DNA of 64,000 bases from Dipylidium caninum (GCA_017562135.1 QEYB01000228.1:434001-498000), one strand, 5' to 3'. Positions 12,401 to 23,845 are shown, counted from the first letter of the stretch. Program-made: numbers and translations. The notes: generated by a model from the letters alone, not told the origin.

Positions 12401-13292
12401 CGTCCGCCGCGACGCAGACATATATTCCGGCGTCGGACGGCTGAACATTTCGAATGGTGATGGAATTGGGCGTAAATTGAACACGGGACGGTTCGAACGG
12501 TGCCTCGCCGTTTTCCCTTCTCCACGCCACCGGTGCAGAATCAGAGAATTGGCATTGGAAGGTGACCGTGGAGCCGACAGTAATCTGAGCGTCCCTCGGT
12601 TTCTTCACCAAATGCAAAGCTTTTGGCTTCAACTGAAGAATGGCTGACGGCGACAACCTCTCCCCTGCCACATTCCTCGCTCTGCACGCATACACCCCCG
12701 AATGTTGCGGTTTCATCTCCTGGATGTGGAGGTCGCCCTCTGGACTGATGGAAACGCGTCCAGGCGGTAGTTTTACATCGTTGAAGAGCCACTCAGTGGT
12801 CGGCTGTGGGTTGCCTTCCGGTGGCTGGCATTCGAGGAGGACGAGGTCGCCCTCCTCGGCCGATCTGTCGATGGGGAACCGAGGGAATTCGTGGTCCAGG
12901 TAGGCCAATCCACCTTGGACTACAGAACTGGCAACCCAACCGACGCTGTTGGAAATGTTGCAGTACACGGCGTACTTTCGTCTAGGCTCCGGATCGGCTA
13001 TGGTCAGACGGCCGAGGTACTGATTTATGTGGACGTTCGAGGCAGTCTCATCCAGTAGTTTTCGCGTGCTGGCATTGTACCAGGCGATATGAGGCTCGGG
13101 CAATCCGGTTCCCTTGCACGAGAACTCCAAGTTCCCCTCGAGAGGGAAGGTGTCCTCAGGCGGGAGGAGAATGTGCGGCGGTGAACTGCCTCCGGGACTC
13201 GCATCCACAAGGGGACGCGCACAGAGGACGAGGAGGATTAGGCGGAGAGGAGGAAGGGCTGGTGCGACTTCGACCGTGGAAGGCATCCTCAT
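9432..13292 (-). CDS. robo: Roundabout (Robo) family axon-guidance receptor, 1286 aa, single coding exon
   Basis: Robo receptors sit in the plasma membrane of neurons and other migrating cells and bind Slit through Ig1-Ig2 to give repulsion. Visible in the translation: signal peptide 1-31; Ig1 about 39-131 (C59, W71, C111); Ig2 136-222 (C155, C203, with the Robo-typical ECQPPEGNP stretch); Ig3 227-309 (C247, W257, C293); Ig4 313-405 (C335, C387); Ig5 414-536 (C438, C514); FN3 domains about 549-648, 663-812 and 814-912; transmembrane segment about 933-957; cytoplasmic tail 958-1286. The tail has a CC1-like motif TPYATASLI (1144-1152), a Gln run (1222-1228) and eight prolines (1257-1264) preceded by CI, resembling the Enabled-binding CC2 site. 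The 5 Ig + 3 FN3 layout and the CC1 motif separate it from turtle/IGSF9 and DCC. The start is the first Met after an in-frame TAA just upstream and leads straight into the signal peptide. Ig5 and FN3-2 carry insertions. An extra C-terminal exon is not excluded. Confidence 0.93.
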   Translation of the reverse strand: MRMPSTVEVAPALPPLRLILLVLCARPLVDASPGGSSPPHILLPPEDTFPLEGNLEFSCKGTGLPEPHIAWYNASTRKLLDETASNVHINQYLGRLTIADPEPRRKYAVYCNISNSVGWVASSVVQGGLAYLDHEFPRFPIDRSAEEGDLVLLECQPPEGNPQPTTEWLFNDVKLPPGRVSISPEGDLHIQEMKPQHSGVYACRARNVAGERLSPSAILQLKPKALHLVKKPRDAQITVGSTVTFQCQFSDSAPVAWRRENGEAPFEPSRVQFTPNSITIRNVQPSDAGIYVCVAADGISTAEARLTVSGVSKPAFARSPTDQNATEGETVVFHCRVTGSHKLYTYWELPNQVTVFPNHRMGNIFVSEAGDLQIQDVRITDAGVYQCIVDSALGLLAKTAHLQVLPRLARDSVPLPPIINLPPANQTRMLGETVILDCEVGLTREPEAEFLLPGRGFETSHLNVFWVRGTRSTGGLQERIEFVHRDRDPRFSLLSGGGLRIEAAMVEDTGNYTCFLQSGHGQYMQSNWTAGLVVISPDSSSAAELDERDPLPPPKSLRVQNQTAKSVTLIWSPPNIHDTSQVSYWIEMFHTAEAELGWQVLQESWPRNAIRLEPLQPNSAYYFLIRPRWIDGRIGWASAPLGPIQVPHRHFQLSSGASGSINVHSTQVQVLSSTSARVIWSLENAHEVPPTLSGFSIRYKEMPLTRCVSADAHDGTFCSLREGESLAARLQAYQKQLNTASLRDTQGVSLVPHEKPEMFADVPLERERGFASPWSKLLTHLKPFRCYSLLVKANSVYSRHDKNASILFLTHEEAPSTPPQIVGVKKKSNHSVEVSWTLPPTDSWNGLLTGFVVYVSNAAENDKRELKFNYCDTDGVVSGLKAGEVYHLQMTAVNCRGSSVKSIPINFSVSEDGIISDTPPSTGTESGFIQLQPWVIGIVVGVLVIWLFGMLCAVVFCLRQRTQSKQRYLPAGGGGFIEESTRKCSTGAVAKEVYNLVPLIKPHSISGGGSEMECPQGSDSALKAPTTSTQQNTSTTIASTNSSSTGGSCNPNMSHLQHTFEEGMLGQVPDFSSSPFFSHLPAQHLEYPFVDYRPAEISSSSVFSVSAMESSPPPTGLPLVAPVAQLGCSNGAVSGIEHMSSSVTPYATASLINAEVPQKPPTMSPGSRTPSDMSSNAGGSHPPMVAVHSPQRYSVRPQQYISRSSSGTTTGAEEDYLSHHHQQQQQQQTTRRKTIPMNMPPSSQMPPAFSEYELCIPPPPPPPPSVPQHQLSAQAPTNGGMHTPVF

Positions 13293-13343
13293 CCGCCTTC
13301 TGGCATGTGGAAGACCTGCAAGGGATGGTGAATTGTCGGTTAG
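13293..13343 (-). other. 3' splice acceptor, branch point and 5'UTR stub of the robo coding exon
   Basis: On the minus strand a CTAAC branch-point consensus (13339-13343) is followed about 22 nt later by CCCTTGCAG, with the AG at 13317-13316. The exon would begin at 13315, leaving 23 nt of 5'UTR before the ATG. The reading frame upstream of the ATG closes at a TAA inside the presumed intron. This indicates at least one upstream 5' exon at higher coordinates. Confidence 0.6.
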
Positions 13344-13751
13344 AAGCGAGATTTATGCACAAACAGGTCCAAATTCTTGACAGGTGAATGCAAATGAGAC
13401 CGTGTGTTGTAAGGAAGAGAGCGTTATCAAAGGAGAGAGACAGCGGGCAGACCGATCCCCGCTTCAGGTAGGTGGTCCTCATTTACAATGCAAAAACTGG
13501 CTATTTGTCGTCTCGGCTCCAAATTTGATAAGCCGTTTTGCGCTGCTACGACCGCTCTCATGCGTCAATTCTTCCCACTTAAATCCGAAAGCAACTTTTG
13601 GTGGGCAGGAGAAGAGAATCGACAGGCGATAGGCATCTGGAACTGGGAGCTGAGCTGAGCGGGACAGGGGAGTGAAAGAGCTAGGATTACGCCGCTTGGG
13701 AGTCAGCCTCGCTTGGGCAGTTTGGATAATATAGGCGTTTGAACGCAAACA

Positions 13752-16020
13752 CACGGTCGACATGGATACAGCCATCTCGAGACCACGAAAAGTGACGTTG
13801 GACAGAGAAAAACAGCAGACGTGACACGAGGCAGCACATTCCACTGTCGTCGTCGATCGTCGTCGTCGGTCGTCGTCTCACTCTTTCTGTCGTGGTCATG
13901 TGTGGTGCGGGCTGGACGAGGTATGCTGGGTTTTTTGGGAGCTGGCGACGCACGCTCATCAGCTCCACGGGACGGAGTGAGTGAGGTGCGTGTGGTTGCG
14001 GTGTTGCACGTCGGAAGTGGATTGGCTGTTCAGAGTGACGTTGGAGGCTTTTAGTCGGGGAACGTGGGGAGTGGAGTGGAGTGGATACGAGTCGCTGAGA
14101 ATAGAACGGGGAGTGGAGGGAGAGAGAGACCGGAGAGGAGAGGAGACGAATGAGGTTGGGGTCTGCCCACTCGAGTGTGTACAGCAGTCACCCTCGAAAT
14201 GCCCACTTCACACAGAAAATCTGCTCCTCCATACGCTTAAACTCTTCGAGGTGCTCGATTTATCCTGTCCGCGTCCTGTCGCAACCGTGGCGTCCTGTGG
14301 AGGATCAGTGGAGTGTTGAAATGAGAGGATCGTAGCGGAGTTAGAGGGAGCCGAACTAATGCGAAAGGAGAGGATGAGGATGGTACCGAAAGTTTGCGTT
14401 GGGGTGCTTTGCCCCTACTCCGAGTGCATATGTCAAGCCACATACGACTGTCCCTCCTCTTCGAATATATAATTGACCCACTTCAACACAGAAACTTTGC
14501 CTCATCCATACGTGTGTACTCTTTTTTTCCCTTCCTCTTCGGAATTTTCCTCTCCTGCTGTCGCCAGTCCCGGTCCCAGTTCTCTTCGCGTCCTGTCGTG
14601 GATCCAAGTGGAGTGCCGCGAGATGGAGTGGGTGGAGTGGAGAGGTGAGGTAATGAGACTCGGCGTGACTTGAGGAATGCTGCCATCGCACGAGAGGTGA
14701 TGTGAGGAGAAGTGGCTCAATGGAGAGGTGAGATTTGGACATGATTTGGTTTGGTGTGCCCGAAAGGGACCCAAACGAAGAATGGTTGGGACGGACACTC
14801 GGTTCACATCTCGCACATTGAACATCGTCAGCATCCAAGCGATGGGTGTCCCGATGCAGCGGGGCGTTGCAGGTGTTCTTAGACAGAAGTCCTAGACCCA
14901 GCGTATGTTGTTACGCTTTTTCTCAAGAAAAGAAGGTTTGAAGCATACGAGACGCACTCACGGTGTGTAGGTCCCTCGGTGGATTTGAGGAGATTGCTGG
15001 CAACCGAGGCGACAACACCACCATTTGGTTATAGCACAGAAGATCGTCCTCGGTTGGAGACGAGGAGGAGTACGTGGAGGTGAAAAGCGGAGAGGCAGAT
15101 CGCAGCACAAAGTGCAGAGCAGATCGGCAGGGCAGAGGAAGAGCACAGGCCATTGAGGCGAGAGGGAGAGGGAGGAGAGAGGAGGGGCTCGAGGAGAGAT
15201 GGGAACCGTGTGCAGAGGAGAGGACGAGGAGACTGAGGGGTTCGAGGGCCTGTAGACGAGTGGTGGAAAGCTAGTTCCAAAGGTCACAGGCGTGGGAAAA
15301 AAAGAATTCTTCCACACCAAAGTCACTGCGGTTACAGAATATATGGACCTACCGGCATTGCGAGCGACGTCCTTCCTACATGCCTTTGTTAGGGCACTGT
15401 GGTGTAGAGGCCTGTCAACACATTCACTCATCGATGCCGCTTCGAGGGCAGCTGTCGGTGGAGAGGTCGCGCTTCCTCGTGGCTTGTACATCACGGGTTC
15501 AACTCCCAACCTCACGGCTGATGAATGACGTGGGGCTGGCAGGTGCCCTTAAGTCGACATTGGGGGCCGCCATCCACTCCGTATCTGGGTGATATGGCGG
15601 GAGGCCGTGCCCAGCATGTGGAGTGAACTGCACCCGTTACTCGGTCTACTCCTTCGACATCACACACACACCACACACACACAACATTTATTGCCGCCAT
15701 TAGCGTCAGCCGATGAAAGAGTTGAAAGGCGTGGTGGATGCAGTTTGAAGATGGAGGAAGAAGAAGCAGAAGAAGGAATAGGAGTAGGAGGAGGAGGAGA
15801 AGGAGAAGTGGGAAGATGAGGAGAAGGTTGAAGAAGAAGAGGGAAGTTCGGAAGGCGACTAGTGATGGGAACAGGCAATAGCACAACTGAGACGTGCAGT
15901 CGTGTTACAGTGCGGGCCGAGACCGACCGGTCTGCCCATGCATCGGAGGTGGACGTGCGTATGGAGACCAGCGTGTTGTGTGTCGCCAACGTGACGTGCG
16001 CTTTCGCCGGAGAGATAAAG
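13752..16020 (-). repeat. Right arm of large inverted repeat flanking robo
   Basis: This is the reverse-complement partner of 6910-8458, in the opposite orientation about 5.3 kb away with the robo exon between. It is longer (about 2.3 kb) because it carries insertions and an internal partial duplication: the segment matching left positions near 7970-8020 appears twice, near 14200-14260 and 14480-14530. Its simple-repeat tracts are shorter and interrupted compared with the left arm. Confidence 0.78.
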
Positions 16021-17326
16021 TGTACACTTCCCTAGTTGAACGACGTTTTCCCGATTGCGATCGTGAAGCGGTTTGGTTTGACTGCGGGCCCGTGTGTGTG
16101 GTTTTCCCACGCGCTCCGGTGCTATGATTCCATATATCGTGCGGTGCAACCCCGGCCAACAATATCTAAATCCCCGCGAAGATGCACTACATCTTATGCC
16201 CCTGCGCACCTCACCCCCGTATCATTCCTGTACTTCCAGAGTCGATTGCCGCGATGCTGTCTATACACTGCGAGCGACCTTGAACAGGGGTAACCTGTCA
16301 TTAGCCTACCCCCTCCGTACCACCCGAGGTGGCCCACTTTTCCATGCTTTCAAAGATCAACTCGGCAGCACTGGCATTGGTTAATCCTTCCCCATTAGTC
16401 ATTTCTCGTCTCGCCCCTTCAACTCCGAATTTCGCCACCTTTTTCCTCTCTTTCAATTTCTCTCTCCAGTGCTTTTTACCTCACGACGTGTTACCGCAGC
16501 AGTGCAAAGTGTATCTGCGAACGGTTCTGCCTGCGGGTACACAAATGCACGTCACGCCCATTCTTTCGCCATCGATCAGACGCAAATGCAGACAGGCGGA
16601 AACGGCAGAACAAATGAAACTCGGGATAAGGACTGTCTCGCTGACGAGACAGACAGGATGACTTATCAGCACGGTGAACCAAGAAAAGTCCCCTGTCTCC
16701 CACTGCCGCTCTGCGTTTTGCGCTCCAACAAATGTCCTTGCCCTCGACCGGTCGCTGCTACATTCATGTAAAAGCGCCTCCCTCATCCTGGACTCGTTAA
16801 TTCTTACGCCGCAGTACTCCGGTTTCGGTGTTCGTTTGAACGCGTGGACGGGCCCAGGCTCCTTCTGGTGTCACTTCCCGCCAAAAAGTAACTCACAAGA
16901 GTTCCGTGTCCATAGCAATGCTGAATCCTCCAATTTGCTCATGAATTCAACCGGGGGCCCCGCAGATACCCAACGGTTACGGATGTGAACATGTGACTCG
17001 TCTTTCGGTCGCTGGGAATTAACTTGATGTCCTCATCATATTGTTGGAGTGATGAAGGGTGTGAATCTGATCGCAAGGTGCGGTCAGGTTGCCGAATGGT
17101 CAGGAAAGAAGATGGACTTTGGATGACCAGGCGACGAGAAGCGACTCCCACCCCAACCAGACAATGTGAGAGACAAGGGCAGGGGAAGGGGAAGAGAGTG
17201 GCGATGGGAATAAATAAGCGGCTGGTGCTTTTGAGGCCACCGGCCTTCCCCTCTTCCCGCCCCCAGCAGCCGGACAGCTGTCTCGACCGGGATGAGTGTT
17301 CTGAGCGAAAGCCTCGTCTACTCACC

Positions 17327-17346
17327 TGAGACGCCCTAATTGGCAT
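17327..17346 (-). other. Candidate alternative 5' exon end: ATG plus consensus donor
   Basis: On the minus strand an ATG (17346-17344) is followed six codons later by CTCAG|GTGAGT, a near-perfect donor with GT at 17325-17324. Joined to the robo acceptor this ATG would read in phase 0 and meet a TGA overlapping the robo start, so it would act as an upstream ORF rather than extend Robo. This could be an unrelated chance site. Confidence 0.15.
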
Positions 17347-19548
17347 TCATTCAGACGCTAAGTAACTCGTTAGTTTAGCTTCAAAGTTCGCACTTTACGC
17401 ACAGCGATAGGTCTGTTTCAAGGCATAAACAAGACGCCTTAACTTGCATGTCAGTCGGTCGAGTTTTTGAGTCTGGACTTCAATTTGCTGTCCACAGCGG
17501 GGAAAGGAGGCGAAAGCGAAAGAAACGCAGGAAATAGAAAGGTCGCACTCTCGACAGGAGGTTTAGAAAAAAATTTCTGAATCACTCCTCAGTACAGACC
17601 GAACAATTTGCCGCCAGGAGGGGTGCGAGGGGAGGATGAAGGGCGGGGGGGAAAGGAAAAAAGGGGGCACGAGGGGAAGAGGGGATGGAAAACCGACAAA
17701 TTCCCGCCGATCGTGAGATCTTTACCATTAAAGTGGAGGGACCATCCAATTTTGCTTCAAGGTGCTCGGCTATAGGCATCAGTCAGACACGCCACCCTCT
17801 GTTGGCTCCATCTTCCGCGCCTCTGTTGGACACCGCCTCTTAATAACGTGCGGTTTGTGCGGGGGACAATCCGCGCTTTGAGACCCGACAAGCGTCGACG
17901 TTGACGCTTAACCTCCGACGAAGGGATAGCTGTGAAAAGTGCCGCGCGCAGCCCCGACCGATTCGCATCCGGGCGATGACTGGATGCGCCGCGCTGCTCC
18001 CGATGCCCAACCGAGTGGCCACCTCTGGGGTTCAAGTCGGCTCACGGATCGTGTGTGTGTGTGTGTGACTCGTGTAGTGTGCTCGCTTATCTCGTACCTG
18101 CGCGCGTCTTTTTCTCGACCCTACACCCTGATAGCCATAAAAGGTCGCAACTGTACTAGGAGTGCATATTTGCTCAAGGAGACGTTCGTGCTTCCTCCTT
18201 GGTGTTTGGCCGCGCGGGAAATATGTGGCGTTTAGAGGGAGGGTGCGAGGCTCAGAGAGCGCGGGCTGATGCGACTCTCGGGGACTGCTCGGTGGAGGCG
18301 TGTGAGGTGGCTGTTTGCAGCGCGTTCTTAAAAAAACCAGCTCGCATTTGCGTCACTGAGGCGGGAGCAGCACGGCAGGAGCGTTGCGTGGGCCGGGGCC
18401 AGGCGGGCGTAAGTTACATGCTTTCGGCAGTAGGAAGTGTGGTTAGCCAAGGCAAGAAAAATGAGCGGAGGAAGAATAGGCGGTCCATTGTTGATAAATT
18501 AGCCCTGGCGAGACGAAGGCGATGGAACGCCCTCAGAATTTGCGCCAACTTTTACCCGCTACGAAACTGTTCGCTCACAGTGACATCCTCAGACCATTGC
18601 GCCTCGGATCACTATTTGAAGTCCGATCCTCCGTCCACTTTTTCTCTGCCTCCTTCCACAAAAAGGTTGCAACGACCAGCAGCCTGTTTTGCTGTGTGTG
18701 TGTGTGTGTGAAAAGATTCAATTCAAGCGCCGCAGAAGTGAAGCACATCAGCACGTTCATATCGCGCTGTTGGCCTAAGGCAAGTGTCACCGCAGGCGCA
18801 GACCGCGAAGTAGAAGCACGATAATTGCTAACTGTGAGCCGTGAATTTTTACCCGTGCCCACATCCGGACGACACGTGAAGGGATTGGATGAGAAATATT
18901 CAAGTTTGTTACTTTTACCGCGCAGAGATGACAACGCCGAAGACCTATAACGCGACCGAGCCCGAGACTGTGAGGGAACTCTGGTGGAGCAGAGACTGGC
19001 GTGGGGACGTTATGTACATTCAAAGGCTTTGTGGCTGTCTGTCTGGGCACTTCAGTCACGCCGCCCAATATAATAACGGAGAAGAACGGGGAAATTGACC
19101 GGTGAGAGCGACGAAGGGGTTAGAGTTGGCGCCGTGAGAGACGTAAAAAAGAGTTCGCAAAACTTCATTTTTTTCGTACTGATCTCAACCATATCATTGG
19201 ATGCTTAGAGCAAGTCGGACGGATACCGTCGACAGTCTCTCTCTGGGCGACGGGGGGATGATCGCCATTCTTCTTCCCTTGCACGTGGTTTTCGTTTTGT
19301 TGCCTAATCGGCCACTAAAACGGCGCCTGACGTGGTGTACTGGTGTGGAAGGTGCGGTCGAGGAGGAGGCTCAAGTGGGGCGCATTCACTTGACGCGAAT
19401 TCCACCTATCGTCTGTGGAGGCCAGCCCAACCACCACGGGTAGAGTGTGAGGCATACGAGGCTCAATTTACCACCAACAAGTCCAACAAACGAATGCCTG
19501 CTGCACCCCGAAGTCCCAGCCAAAATGCTGAACCAATTGCCCATGAAC

Positions 19549-19564
19549 GTCACATATATGTGAC
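19549..19564. repeat. 16-bp palindrome, copy 5 (perfect)
   Basis: Centre ATATAT. Perfectly self-complementary. Confidence 0.85.
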
Positions 19565-20672
19565 ACCGCGTAGTCCATCAAAAAATGACGGATGTAGGTA
19601 AATGTAATTGACTAGTGGACCAAAGGCGGTTCATCGTCCGCTCGGCCCCACCGCCCCTGGCAGCCTCACACCTTTGAGAGACGGTGGAAAACGCTAATTA
19701 CGCTTAATACGCGAAGACATGACACACTGTCAATCATGGCGCCCCCCGGCGCTTTCGCCCACCTACCGGAAAGAGCGGCCAGACAGCAGTGAGTAATGTG
19801 AACAACCTTTCATTTTGTTACACTCTCCTCTTGTGACACAGAGGCACACGTAAACGCACACACGCAAACGTGCTTTCTAAGTGTGGAAATGGACAGCCAA
19901 TCGCATCTGCGGGGCAGAGGGAAAGCGGCCCTCCTCCGAGTCGGTTTCAGCAACCCAATCGTTACCTCCTCTCCTCTCCCCTCGTCTTTTTCCCTTATCA
20001 TCTCTCTCCACTGTGGTTTAATCGCACCTGTCACGAAGTCAGAACTGGAGAGGGCGCAGTGACACGCCTCTGGGACGCTTCTTACGGAGTTGCGCATGCC
20101 TGGTGGGTTGGGAGCTACCGGAGCCAACAGGAGGGGCAAATTTTAGCGTGTGAGGCCTCTGCCCAATTGTTGCGAAAGTACCAAATGAAGTAAGCAGGAA
20201 GGCGGGCTACTGTCAAGGACTGAACACATGAACGTCGTGTAGGGGGAGGAGGAGGGAAGCCGAAGTAACAATTGTAACGTTCCTATGACTCCGATTAATG
20301 AGCGGCAGAAAGGCAGGAACGGGGCATTGGAGTAGAAATATAAGAAAAGTGAGACGTAAGTTAATACTTAATCAGGCTAATTAGCAAGATTCGTAATGAA
20401 GTATTGAGACAAACGCTGATATATCATGTTGGGCACGGTGAGAGTCGCTTTGGTAATATGATTTTCTCAAGATCACCCGCACGAAACACGTATCAGCCAT
20501 GTCAACCCGATTAATTATTGAGAGCCATTTTATTTCTCCCTATCGCCATGGGATTCTGACACTAACGAGTGGCGGAATGTTGCTAAGTCCCAATTCTAAT
20601 TCTAACATGCAACAAATGAAAAAGTATAAAGACTGTTACACTTTTGAAGTAGTCTGAGAGTTAAACACTTAC

Positions 20673-20853
20673 CACCCAGACGAGAGAGGGGTTAAAGTCC
20701 ACACACACACACACACACGAGATCGTGCCCGGATGACAATGATTGACGGTTGGCAAGTCCCGGCAGGGAGAAGGAGGAGGTTGGAATAAAAGTAAGTGAA
20801 ACTGGTGTCCAGCGCGTCCGCGCCGAGTGATGATCAGCGCGCGTGACACAGCA
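20673..20853 (-). other. Candidate noncoding first exon ending in a GTAAGT donor
   Basis: On the minus strand, downstream of the CCAAT cluster, the sequence runs without an ATG to GGTG|GTAAGTG, with the donor GT at 20672-20671. If spliced to the robo acceptor at 13316 this would make a first intron of about 7.4 kb containing the right arm of the large inverted repeat. The link to robo is inference from strand, order and splice signals only. A short CA/GT run lies inside the exon. Confidence 0.25.
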
Positions 20854-20924
20854 CCAATCAAGAATTGCGGCGCCTCTGGCCAATGGGAGGTTTGACCAAT
20901 CGGCGCGGGGGAGAATCTGATTGG
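20854..20924. promoter_or_regulatory. Cluster of four CCAAT boxes, likely NF-Y-type promoter
   Basis: CCAAT pentamers begin at 20854, 20880 and 20896 on the plus strand, and an inverted one (ATTGG) lies at 20920-20924: four in 71 bp, spaced 16-26 bp apart in GC-rich sequence. NF-Y binds CCAAT in either orientation, usually in promoters. Reading the minus strand from the cluster, about 180 nt lack an ATG and end in a strong donor, which fits a 5'UTR exon. On the plus strand a TATA-like TTTATAG occurs near 21031, so direction is not settled. Confidence 0.45.
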
Positions 20925-21801
20925 TCTATGGATAGGTGCTCTGAAGCTGGTCTGGTCTGTGGCAGTTCCCACACCATCGATGTCATCGTGTCTCGGTTAG
21001 TGACACCTGTGTGCACACACTGGTGTGCAATTTATAGGAGTGACCGCCGCACTGATAAGAGGTGTTTACGAGAAGTGTACTCCTCCGCTGGAGTTAAAAA
21101 CTGAGTCTCTCGGGGTTATTGGGGGGCTCCTTTGTGGGGGGCGGTGTATTTGTCCGTTAGCTTTGGGTTAAATACTTCAAAACTTCTTTAATGCCTTAAT
21201 TGCAAAAATTCGACTACGACTAAGGCAAACAGTTTCTGACATTCATCCGATGACATAAGATCTTTTCTGATCAAAATTCTGACTTCGCTAACGGCCGATA
21301 ATGGGAGCTGGGAGATCTCCAAGGGATGAGAATGTCAATACCTGTTAATTGTGGATTTTCGATGTACAACGAGATGAGGACATCTCGAAAGCAGAAGGGA
21401 TAAACGGTGGACACACGGAAGATGGGAAGAAGGATATGGTGTCGGCGAGAGGTCAAATGGAAAACAGACTAGAAAGACTTTCGCACGCATACGATCACGA
21501 CAGAAGGCACGCGAACCGAGAGAGGATTACAGTGAATAGACATTTCTGGACGTGCTTTACATGGCGTCGCCCGTCCGATACCGCGTGGCTGTTTTTACAA
21601 AACTGGTGGCTCAGTTTTGTCGTCCTGACGTGTGGACTTCGAGGACATAGCCAAGTGCATGAGACGCAAATACCTTCCAGGAAGGGCAGAGTGCCAGCGT
21701 CCCTTACAGATTCTTCGTCGCACAGGCGCGTCTCATATTCAGGTTCGTCTCCTTCTCATCCCCTCTTCCGACTAACAACACACTAAGTGATGTGATCATG
21801 T

Positions 21802-21817
21802 GTCACATATACGTGAC
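21802..21817. repeat. 16-bp palindrome, copy 6
   Basis: Centre ATATAC. One base pair departs from perfect symmetry. Confidence 0.8.
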
Positions 21818-23794
21818 GTGGTGAATGGGCCAGTGGTGTCATATTATTTTGGCAGTTGGACGTCTGTCCTGGCTTCACTCGCACGTCTCAACGTCTCAAG
21901 TCTGCGCTGGCGCAGGTGAGAGTGAGTGAGACTCCGTTCACACATTGCGTCCCACGAACCGTCCGCCCTCCAGTCGCGAATGCAAGTAGGCGGGGCGGGC
22001 GGTGGCGGGGAGGGAGGAGGATGGGAGGGGGACGCCAGAGTTACACCACTAAGTTACACTCGAACAAACATACACACAACATCGAAACCACCGTTTGGGG
22101 ACAGGCACACATTCGTGAGAAACTTCTTTTGCCGTGGAAAGAGTCGGTAGTGGTGGTGATGATGGTGGCGGTGGCGGTGGCGGTGATGTTTGGTGAATGT
22201 GAGTGCACAGTGAATTTCGCCAACTTTTAGGTGGGCCCACAAGGTAGAGAAATTGTGAATTTTCACCAGAATGCAACAGCTTTTGTTTTTATTTTCAACC
22301 TAACGCGGTGGGCATTTCAGTCCATCAGAGCCTAAATTTTATTCCGTTTCTTACTCCTCCCCACCGACTTGGTGAAGACCACAGCACTTTTCTTTGACAA
22401 GTCCATAAAGTTTTCAGGGAAATTTCTCTTTTGCCAATGTCGTCTGCCGTGACGAGACTCTGGAAGCCAGCCGGTCAGAATGTTCGGGGGCGATGGCGAA
22501 CTCATCGGATCAGAGTGTGGGAGCGTCGAGCCTCGAGAAGGTTACCGTCGGCCTATTTTCGCAATTTGCAATGAAGAACTGCTCTGTCTCCACTCCGCTG
22601 GCTCGTGTGCCAATTTATCGCATAAACTCCATAACACTTTTGTCCCATTTTCGCCCCTCGAGTGAATAAAAAAGGGCATTGTGACAGGAGAAAAGAGATG
22701 TGAAAAGGCCTCGGTGACAATTTACCGCCTGTTATTCCCTCCTCCCCTCGCTGACATGGGCAGGAGGTGAACCTCGTGCTAGAAGCAATTAACCTTGCCA
22801 GCCACTGCGTACTCAGCCGAAATATCTCAAAGCAGACGAGAACGTCCTGAAGGCTTTCGAGCCTCCTCGGCGTTCTTCCAGGCGCGGTGACCGGCGGAAG
22901 TTGGGGAGGCTGGAGACACTTGTCCGAGTGGAGACGAGTTGGCAAGCTGAAGCACACACACGAGCAGACACACTCCGACTGACTTGATGGTTTCCGTGGT
23001 GTGGCCGTGGCGGTGTCTAATTTCACACCGGGTAGCAGGTGAAATCAGAGGAGGCGGCGTGGGCTGGGGACGGAGACAGAGACAGCTAGAGAGAGAGAGA
23101 GAAACAGGGGAGGGAAGGCAAAGACCGCTCAAGTCCGTGGCCCTCGGACACGCCGAGGTAATGTCTGCTGATCTACCGAGAATGGCACCGCGCCAAGCCT
23201 CTCAGGTTACTCCACGGTGAAGTGGACTGACGAAGAGGAGGCGGAAGAAGAGACTCGTCATTCCCACAGGGTGAAAATCCACACTGACCTCCACTCCCCC
23301 CCCCCGCAGTTTTGTTCCGACACTGCGCGTAATGGCAAGGACACACCTGGTCGGACGATTTTATCTCTCTCCCGACTCTCACATGTCATGTTTCCGTGGA
23401 ATCTGTCAGTCCTCCAAATGGCGCCCTAACTGCGCCAGCGGAGCTGATGATTCACTGATAATAAACTGGCGTACTTCAGGGTTTCCGCAATATCCTTCGC
23501 CACTTCCAGGCCGTCTTTACAACCGCTGGGGGCGCCCATAATTACCGTGATCTGAGGTGTTTAGGGACGAGTATCGTCCCCGGGTGGAGCTCAGTATCAG
23601 TCACGAGGCCACACGTTTCCCTGTTAGCCTGAAAACTATGGAACAGGAGTTTTTGTGTGCAGTTTTTGTGTTTAGCGGAGACTAAGACAGACAGGATAGT
23701 TGTGTTTACCAGATATTAGAGCAATTCTCATTCTCCATTCCGTGAACGTTTATTTTGTTTTTCTCCCAAAACCGATGGAAAAAACGCATTTTGC

Positions 23795-23845
23795 ATCTAC
23801 TTTTCTTGTACGAGCTCCACGTGAACCATGGCGCAGTTCATACAT
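23795..23845 (+). repeat. Interspersed repeat family, short fragment D
   Basis: About 46 bp (CTACTTTTCTTGTA, then GTGAACCATGGCGCAG) closely match 60328-60374 upstream of member C, with weaker similarity extending about 50 bp further upstream. It is isolated about 30 kb from the other members. Confidence 0.5.

Larger units (their letters stand above)
16021..20672. other. No coding gene recognised; possible robo intron
   Basis: Single-copy sequence with short TG runs at 18051-18067 and 18694-18710 and the palindrome at 19549. If the 20.67-kb donor belongs to robo, this is part of its first intron. Confidence 0.4.

Noticed and set aside
9432..13292. Alternative assignment to turtle/IGSF9, DCC/neogenin or Dscam
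   Set aside because: The counts (5 Ig, 3 FN3), the Ig2 ECQPP motif, the Ig4 layout and the CC1-like tail motif fit Robo. IGSF9 has two FN3 domains, DCC has four Ig and six FN3, and Dscam has many more.
15391..15507. tRNA-like A box (TGGTGTAGAGG) and B box (GGGTTCAACTCCC)
   Set aside because: The boxes are about 97 nt apart, no cloverleaf could be built, and the B-box part is absent from the matching place in the other inverted-repeat arm.
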